NCBI GenBank assembly: GCA_945862245.1
Contig: CAMAXN010000001.1
Location: forward strand, 118,753-182,752
Direction of reading: 5' to 3'
Source: Prosthecobacter debontii
GTDB lineage: Bacteria > Verrucomicrobiota > Verrucomicrobiia > Verrucomicrobiales > Akkermansiaceae
DNA length: 64,000 bases
The notes below the pieces were generated by a model. The model worked only from the letters and a program-made list of their open reading frames with translations. It did no database searches and was not told the origin of the DNA. This document shows, in pieces, positions 1-10,418 of the stretch. The first letter of the stretch is position 1. The number at the start of each line of letters is the position of its first letter. The position numbers were made by a program, and so were the translations under genes.

Positions 1-783
1 GAGTTCAGTTGTCTCGGCGTCGTCACAAAGTATTTGATCCACTTCCTCTGTGAGGAAATCGCGAGCGGTGCGCTCAATAAGGTTTGGCTCTTGGAAGACG
101 CAGCAGGGTGCGGGATTGTTCGCACGTCGCTGGTCGATGGTGTCCCACTGTTCTAGAAGCATAGCGAGATCGCGTACGAAGTGGCGGGCGCGGGTGCCTT
201 GAGCAACGGTGCGCATGATGATACCCATACCCTCGGGGACGGATAGCTTCTGAACGATGTGGCGGAGGCGTAAGCGTTCCTTGGGATCCTCAATCTTACG
301 GGAAATGCCAAACTGTTCAGTCAAAGGCATCAGAACGAGGTAGCGCCCGGCGAGGGAGATGTTCGTTGTAACGCGCGGCCCCTTGGTACCGATTGGTCCC
401 TTGGAAACCTGGATCATGATTTCCGAGCCGATCGGGTAGATGTCCGGGATGTCTTTCGAGCTGATTTTTTTCTGGGTCTTTTTCTTGCCCTCGCGCTCGA
501 TCTCCTCGAGGCCGCCGTCGAGAGCCGCGGGAATAGCATCCCAAAAGTGGAGGAACGCGTTCTTATCGAGGCCGATATCGACGAACATGGCCTTGAGTCC
601 CTGTTCGACGTTTTTAACTCGGCCCTTGAAGATGCCGCCGACAATATTTTGGTCTCCCTCTCGCTCTACGGTATATTCCTCAAGGATCCCGTCCTCGAGA
701 AGGGCTACTCGGCGCTCGAGTTTCTCGACGTTCACGATGATGGAGTTGCCTTGCGATGGATCGGCGGAGCCAATCCCTAACAT
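1..783 (-). CDS. rng: Ribonuclease E/G family protein (3' part runs off the window start)
   Basis: Minus-strand reading from ATG at 783 gives MLGIGSADPSQGNSIIVNVEKLERRVALLEDGILEEYTVERE...IVGGIFKGRVKNVEQGLKAMFVDIGLDKNAFLHFWD, the S1-like start of RNase G/E; no stop before the edge. Confidence 0.9.
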   Translation of the reverse strand, partial: MLGIGSADPSQGNSIIVNVEKLERRVALLEDGILEEYTVEREGDQNIVGGIFKGRVKNVEQGLKAMFVDIGLDKNAFLHFWDAIPAALDGGLEEIEREGKKKTQKKISSKDIPDIYPIGSEIMIQVSKGPIGTKGPRVTTNISLAGRYLVLMPLTEQFGISRKIEDPKERLRLRHIVQKLSVPEGMGIIMRTVAQGTRARHFVRDLAMLLEQWDTIDQRRANNPAPCCVFQEPNLIERTARDFLTEEVDQILCDDAETTEL

Positions 784-861
784 TCTTTTGATTTTTTGGA
801 TCACGTTACGGTGTGTTTGTTGAAATTTAACGGTTGGTTTTGTATTTGCCAAAAACGTGGC

Positions 862-3051
862 TCACTCCGTGATAGGAATAGCACGAGGGATGACTCTTCC
901 TTCGCGGTCGGTTTCGAGCGTTATGGTGGGTTTTGGAGAGATAATGGTGGGCGTGACGCCGATGGGTGTTTTGGGAAGTACTTCGCCGACTTCGTCGCCG
1001 GTTTCGCCGATTTCTTCGTCGGGTTTGGCGGATGTTGTTTCACCGCCGGCAATTTCGGATGCCTCAATGGCGGCGAGGACATCCTTGAGCGGCTCGATGG
1101 CCTCGATGGTTGTGAGGTGCCCCTTGTATTCGGTCTGCGGCTTCAGAGGCAGAAGCATGCCCTTTTCCTTGGCGAAAAGCCCGGTATAAATCGTATTTAC
1201 AAGCGGCCCGCAGACAGCACCGCCGGAGCTGGAGGCTTGGACGAGGATTACGACGGCATACCGCGGCGCATCAAAAGGCGCGTAGGAAATCATCCAAGAA
1301 TTGTTCGATTTCTTACCATTGTCTGTGGTTTGCGTGGTACCTGTTTTTGCAGCGATGATGAACTCCTCCATGCGCGCTTTACCCGCAGTGCCTCCCGCTT
1401 CGTTAACGGCTTTCCTCATACCTTCTTGGATCATCTTTAGGTCGGATTCTTTGACGCCGGACTGCAGCAGGTCGACCTTTAGAACCGGGGTGTTGGGGAC
1501 GAGTACGCTGCCATCCTCAGCGGTGACCTTTTGCACGACGCGGGGTTGGTAAAACTTTCCGCCGTTGGCGATGGTCACGGTCATGGCAGCCATCTGGACG
1601 GGCGTGGCGAGCATATCGCCCTGTCCGATCGACATCATGGCGGTCAAGGCGGGGGTCATCACTGCACCCGGGCGGGCGGCACGCCATGAGCGAGAGCCGG
1701 GCAGGATGCCAGAATCCTCGTTGGGCAGTTCTATCCCTGTTTTTTTGCCGAAGCCGACGAGAGAGCAGCCATCGACCATTGCCTTCCAGCCCATCGTGTT
1801 GGCCATTTTGTTAAAATACGGGTTACAGGAGACTTGGATAGCGTTGGTCAGACGGAGTGAGCCGTGGCTACCGCCGTTCTTGTTGTAGATCCAGCAGCCT
1901 ATTTTATGGTTTCCAAAGGGGACGAAGCCATCACAAGTAAATGTGCGACCCGCGATGCCATGGACTGCGCCGGCGAGGGCAGTTGCGACTTTCATGGTGG
2001 AGCCCGGTTCGAAGGAGGCGATAGCGCGGTTGGTAAAAGGGGAGAGCTGTGGATTGGAACCATACTCGATGAATTTCTCTCTAGAGATGGAGGGGATGAA
2101 GGCATTTGGATCGTAATCCGGGATGGATGCCATAGCGAGCACCTCGCCGGTGTTTACGTCCATCACCACCCCAGCAGCGCGACCGGCGCGGCGGAGAGTG
2201 TTTTCCAAAAGGAACTGGACGCGGGCGTCGATGGATAGCTGGACGCGCGCGCCGGTGCCGGGCTTTGTGAGATCGAGCATACCGATGTTACGGCCTTTTT
2301 CATCCTTGAGAATGGTTTTGCGACCTTCGGGGCCACGCAGGTGCTGGTCCATGGTGGCCTCGATACCGGCGATACCTTTTTCCTCACCGATATAGTGGTC
2401 GAAGGCGAGCTTATCGGCAGAGGAAATATCGCCTTTACCCCACTGCTTCAGATAACCGAGAATGTGGGAGGCGAGGGTGCCGTAGGCGTATTGACGTTGT
2501 GGACGTATGCCGAGAGTAACACCGGGGAACTCGAGGTTGCGCTCCGCTAGGCGGGCGAAATCCTCGTAGGTGAGATCCACGCGGTAGGTGAAAGGGACAA
2601 GACCGCTGTGTGTGATGTAATGGGTGCGCAGATCGGCGGCGTTGTAGTTTTTGGCAAGGCCTAGCTCTTCGAGCGGCTTGATGGTCCATTCATTAACAAT
2701 AGCGACGATGTCTTTCTCTTTTTTAGGGCGGGGAAGGCCGCCTTGCATGGTGAGGCGGTCGAGGGTGGGCATCTCCTCGTTTTGGAGACGGTATGCCTGC
2801 GCGATTTCCTCGAGGTTGAAGGAGATGACGTAGTTGCGCAGGTTGCGGGCGAGGGGGATACCGTTGCGGTCGGTGATCTCGCCGCGTATGCCGGGCTCGC
2901 GGATGGTGACGGTGCGGTTGCCAGGGACGAGCGCTTGAAACTCCTCCTGGCGCTCGATCTGGAATTCATGGATTCGCGACAACAGGGTGCCGAAGCCAAC
3001 AAGAACGAAGGCAGTTAGCAAGTAGAGTCGAAGTCGGTAGCGGGGTTCCAC
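862..3051 (-). CDS. mrdA: Penicillin-binding protein 2 (elongasome transpeptidase)
   Basis: PBP dimerisation plus transpeptidase domain (ASFEPGSTMK, KTGTTQ motifs), single N-terminal TM, located directly after mreD. Confidence 0.9.
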   Translation of the reverse strand: MEPRYRLRLYLLTAFVLVGFGTLLSRIHEFQIERQEEFQALVPGNRTVTIREPGIRGEITDRNGIPLARNLRNYVISFNLEEIAQAYRLQNEEMPTLDRLTMQGGLPRPKKEKDIVAIVNEWTIKPLEELGLAKNYNAADLRTHYITHSGLVPFTYRVDLTYEDFARLAERNLEFPGVTLGIRPQRQYAYGTLASHILGYLKQWGKGDISSADKLAFDHYIGEEKGIAGIEATMDQHLRGPEGRKTILKDEKGRNIGMLDLTKPGTGARVQLSIDARVQFLLENTLRRAGRAAGVVMDVNTGEVLAMASIPDYDPNAFIPSISREKFIEYGSNPQLSPFTNRAIASFEPGSTMKVATALAGAVHGIAGRTFTCDGFVPFGNHKIGCWIYNKNGGSHGSLRLTNAIQVSCNPYFNKMANTMGWKAMVDGCSLVGFGKKTGIELPNEDSGILPGSRSWRAARPGAVMTPALTAMMSIGQGDMLATPVQMAAMTVTIANGGKFYQPRVVQKVTAEDGSVLVPNTPVLKVDLLQSGVKESDLKMIQEGMRKAVNEAGGTAGKARMEEFIIAAKTGTTQTTDNGKKSNNSWMISYAPFDAPRYAVVILVQASSSGGAVCGPLVNTIYTGLFAKEKGMLLPLKPQTEYKGHLTTIEAIEPLKDVLAAIEASEIAGGETTSAKPDEEIGETGDEVGEVLPKTPIGVTPTIISPKPTITLETDREGRVIPRAIPITE

Positions 3052-3054
3052 GGT

Positions 3055-3639
3055 TTAGAAGGATCGGCGTTTGTTTTTTCCTGCTTCCGGATAAAGGGAG
3101 TGATCGAAGAGCAGGGCAAGGCGGTAGAGTAGCCAAAAGACGAAGGGTGAAAATAGCATAGTAAGCAGTGCGGTGAAGGTCATAAGGCGCATGATCGAGC
3201 GACTCATGACAATATCCCCGCGCACGAAGGAGATAAGCGCGTAATCGGCGGCGAGGTAGAGGAAAGTGGCAACACCAGTGAGGAGCGCAGAGAATTGCCA
3301 TTTACCTGCCCTGAATAAAGGACTGAGTCCTTGCATCAGGAAACCCATGCCTGTGAAAAGCAGGATCGAGTATCCGAAGCGCAACGATTCGGTGGGATTC
3401 GTATAAACCTCAGGATCGGCCACGATGGTTGCAAGTGAGCAGTGGGCGTCCCAAAGTATGCCGCCTATGAAAGCGAGCAGAAGCATGGTAGGGGTCGCCA
3501 CGGAGACGGCGGCGCAGAGAAACACGAGGTGAACGATCAGGAAGCGGGCGTGGCTAAGCCCCGTGAATGCGGGAACAAACTGCTGCACCAAGAAGGCGAT
3601 GAGCAGAAGGAAAACGGCGCTGAGATTGAATCGTAGCAA
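3055..3639 (-). CDS. mreD: Rod shape-determining protein MreD
   Basis: Small multi-TM protein between mreC and PBP2. Confidence 0.8.
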   Translation of the reverse strand: MLRFNLSAVFLLLIAFLVQQFVPAFTGLSHARFLIVHLVFLCAAVSVATPTMLLLAFIGGILWDAHCSLATIVADPEVYTNPTESLRFGYSILLFTGMGFLMQGLSPLFRAGKWQFSALLTGVATFLYLAADYALISFVRGDIVMSRSIMRLMTFTALLTMLFSPFVFWLLYRLALLFDHSLYPEAGKNKRRSF

Positions 3640-3650
3640 GGTGGGGAGAT

Positions 3651-4457
3651 TTAGTGTTTTTCAGATAGTACTACGAACACCGTAACCAAGTCGTTCAGAT
3701 CGACTGCAGGTCTGACCAAGGCTTCGGAATCGAGGGAGCCTCTCTCAACTGAGGTGATGGTTCCTACGAGTATGTTAGGCTGGAAAATCCCGCCACGTCC
3801 TGTGGTGAACACGCGTTGGCCGGGTTGCAAGGAAGCGTTCTTGGAAAGAAAGCGGAGGCGGAGGGTGGGGTTGTTATCGAAGTCACCCCGCTGGCCGCTG
3901 AGGATGCCCACTTCCGGCGATCCCTCGATGCGTACGGAGACCTGGCATTTCTCATCAGTAATGAGCAGAATCGAGGATCGATTTTTGAGAGGGCGGTCGA
4001 TTAGCCCTACAAGGCCGTCGTTGGAAAGGACGGAGAGCTGGATGCCGATGCCGCGATCCTCGCCCGCGTCGATCTCCGCCGTTTGCCACCAAGTAGTAGG
4101 ATGGCGGCGGATGATGTTCGCCGCAACGACATCGAACTCCGTGATTTTTTTGAAATTGAGCGCGTGGCGCAGTTCGGCGTTCTCGCGCTCCAGTTCCTTG
4201 AATCGGGACTCTATGATGCGGAGCCTGCCGATCTCGCCGCGAATAGTTGAGAGCTCTGCTTCCAGTTTTTTAGAATGCTTCGTTTCGCGCAACAGATTGC
4301 GGGTTTTCGTTTCCAGTGCGGAGCCGGACCTCAGTGTGGGTGAAATGGCCTTGAAATACGCGACTTGAATCTCCCGTACGACCCGCTCACTGCGCGTGAG
4401 CGCCCATGTAGTTCCGGCGAGGAAGAGAAGCAATGCGATGAGGTTGAGCGGTTTCAT
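3651..4457 (-). CDS. mreC: Rod shape-determining protein MreC
   Basis: N-terminal TM, coiled coil, C-terminal MreC beta domain; position next to mreB. Confidence 0.88.
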   Translation of the reverse strand: MKPLNLIALLLFLAGTTWALTRSERVVREIQVAYFKAISPTLRSGSALETKTRNLLRETKHSKKLEAELSTIRGEIGRLRIIESRFKELERENAELRHALNFKKITEFDVVAANIIRRHPTTWWQTAEIDAGEDRGIGIQLSVLSNDGLVGLIDRPLKNRSSILLITDEKCQVSVRIEGSPEVGILSGQRGDFDNNPTLRLRFLSKNASLQPGQRVFTTGRGGIFQPNILVGTITSVERGSLDSEALVRPAVDLNDLVTVFVVLSEKH

Positions 4458-4493
4458 GGCCGTTGGATTCTCCGGTCAGCGGAGTTCCGGGGC

Positions 4494-5543
<1,050 letters not shown>

Positions 5544-5820
5544 TTAAAAATGAAACTGTTGGGCGTGTGATCTAATAGGCCTGAATGAGAAAAGTGTCGA
5601 AGTTGTCGGTAGACCAATTCGGCCTTTCTGGTTTCCGCAAACGCGGTCTTTGATGAGGCCGCAAGTATTACCGAACGGGTAGGGAATTAGACTTGGGATC
5701 ACTCGCTAATGCGTCAAGTAGGAAAGAGAGTTCCACGTAATTGATTCAAATGTTCCACGAGCGGCGCAGCTTTCGATACGGCGGCCAATGCGGGGTGAGG
5801 TATTTCCAGTGTAATCCGGA

Positions 5821-6543
5821 TTACCTACCCTCCGCAAGTCGCTCTGCGAGTGCCTTAGGGAGCCCGGCTTCGATGATCTTGGCTTGAGTTTTGGCGATAT
5901 CGTAATCGACGCGTCGGAAGACGACAAGATTGTTCTCCGGGTCGTAGATGGCGTAGCAGGCACGCGGATCCCCGTCACGTGGTTGGCCTACCGAACCTAT
6001 GTTGATGAAATATTTCGCGCTCGGCTCGATGACGACGGCATCGGCGGGGATTTGGCGAACTTTTTCAGATTTTATATATACCCGGGGAACGTGGGTGTGT
6101 CCGTGAAAGCAGAGCTGTGTGAACTGGTAGGAGAAGTTCGATATCGCGTCGAAACGGTTGGTTACATAGTTCCAATTGACGGGTTGGTCGAGGGTGCTAT
6201 GGACGATCGTATAGTCGGAGACTTGGCGAACCATTCGCAGGCGCTTGAGCCAGAGTCGCTGGTCTTCATCGAGTTGGTTGCGAGTCCATTGTAGGGCGGT
6301 AGCGGCAACAGGGTTCATGTTTTCGAGAGAATGATCCTCAGATGCGTCTTGATCATGGTTTCCCTTGACGGTAGGGCAGCCTATATCGCGTATCATATTT
6401 AGGCAGGTGACGGGGTCGGCGTTGTAACCAACGACATCACCTAGGCATGCATAATCCGTCACACCTTGGGTCGTGGCATCGGCGAGCACAGCTTCGAGAG
6501 CCTCAAGATTGGCATGGATGTCACCTAATAGAGCTGTCCGCAT
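5821..6543 (-). CDS. Metallophosphoesterase family protein
   Basis: LLGDIHANLEALEAVL, CLGDVVGYNADP, KGNHD, FHGHTH calcineurin-like motifs. Confidence 0.9.
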   Translation of the reverse strand: MRTALLGDIHANLEALEAVLADATTQGVTDYACLGDVVGYNADPVTCLNMIRDIGCPTVKGNHDQDASEDHSLENMNPVAATALQWTRNQLDEDQRLWLKRLRMVRQVSDYTIVHSTLDQPVNWNYVTNRFDAISNFSYQFTQLCFHGHTHVPRVYIKSEKVRQIPADAVVIEPSAKYFINIGSVGQPRDGDPRACYAIYDPENNLVVFRRVDYDIAKTQAKIIEAGLPKALAERLAEGR

Positions 6544-6586
6544 GGAGGCAGGAGGAATGAGGGGAAAGATTTGTCTGCTGGTGTGA

Positions 6587-6886
6587 ATGTGTCGAGAAGA
6601 ATTGGCTACCGGTTATTTTATCCGCAACATCCTTGCACCAAACGCCGCCATCGAGCCCGGTTACTGCATCCTCCGCGTCACTCTCAAGGACGGCTCGCTC
6701 CTCGATGCCTTTTTCGTCAGCGAGGACTGGGGGCCTCTTAGCAACGATGACCGATTAAATCGCAGTTTCATATGGGGATGGTTCTCAGATCTGATGAATC
6801 TGCCAGTAAATCTACCAGCTTCGGAAACTTATGACAGATCGCACATAATACGTAAATTTTTTGATGGATATATCGTACTAATGTAG
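6587..6886 (+). pseudogene. Remnant of the C-terminal domain of a PVC-type heme-binding/dehydrogenase protein
   Basis: Residues ELATGYFIRNILAPNAAIEPGYCILRVTLKDGSLLDAFFVSED resemble the '..I..SI..PNA.IA.GY....VTLKDG' motif typical of that family; the rest of the ORF is unrelated. Confidence 0.4.
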
Positions 6887-6959
6887 TTAACCACACCATT
6901 CTGAGCGGTTTGCATTCTGTGCCGAGAAGTTCTAGATCAATGGGAAAAATTTCCCTATT

Positions 6960-8075
6960 GTGCGGCAGCCCATGAATCTCCGGGAACTCGGCTGGACCAC
7001 TGAACTTGAAACCTTTTTCGCGCCCTATCGCGAAAAAGGTTGGGTTGCCGCGCGCCTGATTCGCGAGACTTCAATCAATTTTTCCGCCTTGCTCGATGGC
7101 GGGGAGGAGATTCACTGTATCCTCTGCGGACGGCTTTGGAATGCGGCGGTTGTGGATTCCGATCTGCCTGCCGTGGGGGATTGGGTCGCGATCGAAGAAG
7201 GTGACGATGACAACCCGCACGTGATCCGCGCACAGCTGCCGCGTCGGACAGTGTTTTCTCGAAAAATGCCGGGCAACAGCAGTCAGGCGCAGGTGATCGG
7301 GGCGAACATTGATGTCGTCACCGTGGTCACAGATGCAGGATCTGACTACAACCTCCGGCGCATGGAGCGGTATTTCACACTGATCCACCTCAGTGGGGCG
7401 AAGCCGGTGGTGCTGCTGAACAAGTCCGACCTTTTCACCAAGCTGGAACTAAAAAGCGCTGCCGCAGAAATCTCCGCACTGTGCCCGGACGCCTCCGTTC
7501 ACATCACCTCGGCGCTGAAGGGGGAGGGTCTCAAGGCGATCCGCTCCCATCTCGCGCCGGGAGTTACGATGTGCATCGTAGGTTCCAGCGGGGTCGGGAA
7601 ATCCACCCTCGTCAATCAACTTTACGGCGAGGAATGGCAATGGGTCAGTGAGGTGAATGAAACCACCGGTAAAGGCCGCCACACTACTACTTGCCGCGAG
7701 TTGGTGCTGCTCCATAGCGGCGGGATGCTTATCGACAACCCCGGGATGCGCGAGATCCAGATGTGGACGGACGAGTTCACCCTGCGCGGCAGTTTTGAGG
7801 ATATCGCGGCGCTCACTGCAGAGTGCAAGTATTCGGATTGCAGCCATGTGAACGACGCGGGCTGCGCAATCCGCGCCGCGGTGGAGAAAGGCGAGCTTGA
7901 TCCTGCCCGCTACGAATCTTTCCTGAACCTAGAAACCGAGATCGAGGCGCTGCGCAAACGCGCTAAAAAACGTCAGATGGCCACTGAGCGCTGGCACAAG
8001 CGCAACCATCGTGTAAAGGCGCGCAACCTAGACGACCGGATTCAACTAGAAAAAGACGAACGTGGTGAAACATAG
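6960..8075 (+). CDS. rsgA: Small ribosomal subunit biogenesis GTPase RsgA
   Basis: Circularly permuted GTPase: LLNKSDL, GSSGVGKSTLVN, TTGKGRHTTTCREL, zinc region CKYSDCSHVNDAGCAI. Confidence 0.95.
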   Translation: MRQPMNLRELGWTTELETFFAPYREKGWVAARLIRETSINFSALLDGGEEIHCILCGRLWNAAVVDSDLPAVGDWVAIEEGDDDNPHVIRAQLPRRTVFSRKMPGNSSQAQVIGANIDVVTVVTDAGSDYNLRRMERYFTLIHLSGAKPVVLLNKSDLFTKLELKSAAAEISALCPDASVHITSALKGEGLKAIRSHLAPGVTMCIVGSSGVGKSTLVNQLYGEEWQWVSEVNETTGKGRHTTTCRELVLLHSGGMLIDNPGMREIQMWTDEFTLRGSFEDIAALTAECKYSDCSHVNDAGCAIRAAVEKGELDPARYESFLNLETEIEALRKRAKKRQMATERWHKRNHRVKARNLDDRIQLEKDERGET

Positions 8076-8496
8076 GACAAATAATGCATCCATCCTGTTC
8101 TGCGTAGCCGCCGCATGCCTTCCCGCCGCCGCGCAACTGGAGAGGGTTCTCAAACAGGCCGGTGCAACTCAGACTGCAGAGGTAGCGACAAAAGAGGCTC
8201 CCCATTTAGGCGGCCAGCTAATGAAATGCAAAGCGGAGGCGGAGGCAGACCTAGAGCGTGTCGAACGCCTTGCCGAATTCGGTGAAATTCCCGAAGGTAT
8301 TAATTCCAGCGACATTTCCCAGCGCCGCAGGATTTATGACCAGAATCTTTTTGCCGTTGCAAGCCATCTAATCATTCTGGATGATACAGTAATCCCTACA
8401 AAATTACTCGAAGGCTTGGAGGCCCTAAAAATGGATGTTTCTTCGCGGAACAGCGGATCGACCCAGCAAAACTCGGGCAAACAGAAGGTTCCGTGA
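8062..8496 (+). CDS. Hypothetical secreted protein
   Basis: ORF with N-terminal signal-like segment, overlaps the 3' end of rsgA by 14 nt and the start of miaA by 4 nt; may be a truncated gene. Confidence 0.45.
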   Translation: MVKHRTNNASILFCVAAACLPAAAQLERVLKQAGATQTAEVATKEAPHLGGQLMKCKAEAEADLERVERLAEFGEIPEGINSSDISQRRRIYDQNLFAVASHLIILDDTVIPTKLLEGLEALKMDVSSRNSGSTQQNSGKQKVP

Positions 8497-9341
8497 TGGC
8501 AACGGTTTATGTCTGCGGCGCAACGGCGGTGGGAAAAACTTCACACGCACTGGATCTTGCCCGCGGAGCCGCCGGCGAGATTGTGAACGGCGACGCCTTC
8601 CAGCTTTTCCGCGGCATCGAGATTCTCAGCGCCGCGCCCTCCGCGGAGGAGATGGCCGCCGCGCCGCACCACCTTTTCGGTGTCCTCGGGCTAGAGGAAA
8701 GCTGCGACGCAGGCCGCTACTCGGAGATGGTGGGGAAAGTGATTTCGGATATACACTCGCGCGGAAAAACTGCGGTTGTAGTAGGTGGTTCCGGCCTTTA
8801 CTTAAAGTTTCTCACACACGGGCCATCGCCTTTGCCGCGCGGTGACAGGGTGCTGCGCGATGAGCTTGATGCAAGGTCGCTGGAGGAGCTTTTCGCGGAG
8901 TTGGAGAAGCTCGATCCCGCAGAGGCCGCCAAAGTTGACAGGAACAATCCACGCTACGTATCGCGTGCGCTGGAGATCTGTCTACTGAGCGGAAAAAAAG
9001 TTTCAGAACTACGCGACGGTTGGGAGCAAAAGACCCGCAGTCTAGAATCGAAGCTGAACGGTGTCTGGCTTATCCGCAGCCGCGAGGATCTTCACCGCCG
9101 CATCGCGTTAAGGACGGAGAAAATGCTAGCTGATGGTGCCGTCAAGGAAGTCGCAGCGCTGCAGGGCGTATCCGGAAGCTGGGACAAGGCCATCGGTGTG
9201 AAGGAGATACGCCGTTTGATAGCCGGCGAGATCGACCGAGCGGAATGCACCGAACTCATCATCGCCGCCACGCGCCAATACGCGAAGCGTCAGGAAACAT
9301 GGTTCCGCAGGGAGAAGTGGTTGAAGCGGGTGGAGCTTTGA
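8493..9341 (+). CDS. miaA: tRNA dimethylallyltransferase MiaA
   Basis: ATVYVCGATAVGKTSHALDLA, NGDAFQLFRG, GGSGLYLKFL, KQETWFRR-type C-terminus. Confidence 0.92.
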   Translation: MMATVYVCGATAVGKTSHALDLARGAAGEIVNGDAFQLFRGIEILSAAPSAEEMAAAPHHLFGVLGLEESCDAGRYSEMVGKVISDIHSRGKTAVVVGGSGLYLKFLTHGPSPLPRGDRVLRDELDARSLEELFAELEKLDPAEAAKVDRNNPRYVSRALEICLLSGKKVSELRDGWEQKTRSLESKLNGVWLIRSREDLHRRIALRTEKMLADGAVKEVAALQGVSGSWDKAIGVKEIRRLIAGEIDRAECTELIIAATRQYAKRQETWFRREKWLKRVEL

Positions 9342-9349
9342 ATTTTGGA

Positions 9350-9465
9350 TGGGGAGCACACGCGCCTTCGCGTGTCGCGGAGTGCGCCCTCGCTCTCCGC
9401 TGGCTGGAAAGATCCTGTGCGCCGTGAAGCCGAAAAAGCCCGCCCTATTTCCAGCCAAGTTTCGG
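9350..9465 (+). repeat. Intergenic palindromic repeat element, copy A
   Basis: ggggagcacacgcgccttcgcgtgt then a gcggag...ctccgc hairpin and an aaagatcctgtgcg...cccgccctatttccagcca core; the core matches the reverse complement of the copy near 30704. Confidence 0.75.
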
Positions 9466-9620
9466 GCGAGAATGCCTATATCAACACACGAGAGTGCAGC
9501 CGTCTCTGAGGCTTTGGCATGAATTTGTGTCCACCCTGTTATTTTTGTTTCTCCCGCGGAAAGCCGTAATTCATTGGACACCGACATCAGAAGACATCCG
9601 CCACCACCCTCCGCGCTTGC

Positions 9621-10418
9621 ATGATCGCCACTTTGGGGCGATGGAAGGGGATGGATCGCTGGTTTCTCATCGCTGCAACCGCTCTCGCTTCCATTGCGGG
9701 AATTCGCGGATTAATGGTTTTACAAAATGGCAAGAGGAGTTCTTGGACGTTATGGTGGATGATCGCGGCGCTGATCTGCCAGTTCGGCTACCTAGTGATC
9801 CGGGGGGGAATGCGCGGCGCCTGCCCGTTGCGCAGCATTGGTGAGATTTCCGTGTATCTCGCGTGGTCGCTGACGCTTTTCTACCTGCTCGTTGGGCCGA
9901 TGTATCGGATTTCCTTACTCGGGGTGTTCACTGCGCCGGTGGTGGTTCTGTTCCAAGGCTTCGCGCTGCTGCCTGGGCGGCTAGCCGCAAATCCTGAGAA
10001 AATTCTCAACACAAACCCCTGGGGCGAGACGCATTCCGCGATGTCCGTGCTCGCCTACGGTGCTCTGGCGCTCGCGGCGGTGGCTGGGGTGATGTTCCTT
10101 GTGCTTGATCGCCAGCTTAAGGAGCACCAGCTCAAAGGTGGACTTTTCAGAAATCTCCCGCCGGTGCGTGAGTTGCTCGTTTCTCTGGAGCGGCTGCTTT
10201 GGATCGGGATGATCCTGCTGACCATCGGTCTGGTAGCAGGTTTGTTGATGCCGCATGGGCATGGTGCGAGGGCGCACCTTATCGCAGCGGTGGCGGTATG
10301 GGCGGGATACATCGCACTAATCGCGGTGAAGCGGGTCCGCGGAATCACCGGGCGGCGGTTCGCGTTAGGGGCGGTCGCGCTGTTCGTCCTTTCACTGGGG
10401 GTTTTCGCTTTCGTCTGA
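9621..10418 (+). CDS. CcsA/HemX-like inner-membrane cytochrome c biogenesis protein
   Basis: Multi-TM protein with the NPWGETHSAMSVLAYGALALAAVAGVMFLVLDRQL motif, immediately upstream of hemA. Confidence 0.75.
   Translation: MIATLGRWKGMDRWFLIAATALASIAGIRGLMVLQNGKRSSWTLWWMIAALICQFGYLVIRGGMRGACPLRSIGEISVYLAWSLTLFYLLVGPMYRISLLGVFTAPVVVLFQGFALLPGRLAANPEKILNTNPWGETHSAMSVLAYGALALAAVAGVMFLVLDRQLKEHQLKGGLFRNLPPVRELLVSLERLLWIGMILLTIGLVAGLLMPHGHGARAHLIAAVAVWAGYIALIAVKRVRGITGRRFALGAVALFVLSLGVFAFV

Noticed and set aside
796-1440. 214-aa plus-strand ORF opposite PBP2
   Set aside because: Antisense shadow of mrdA; no family resemblance.
10199-10417. N-terminal extension of hemA ORF
   Set aside because: Overlaps the CcsA-like gene out of frame; canonical HemA start is ATG 10418.
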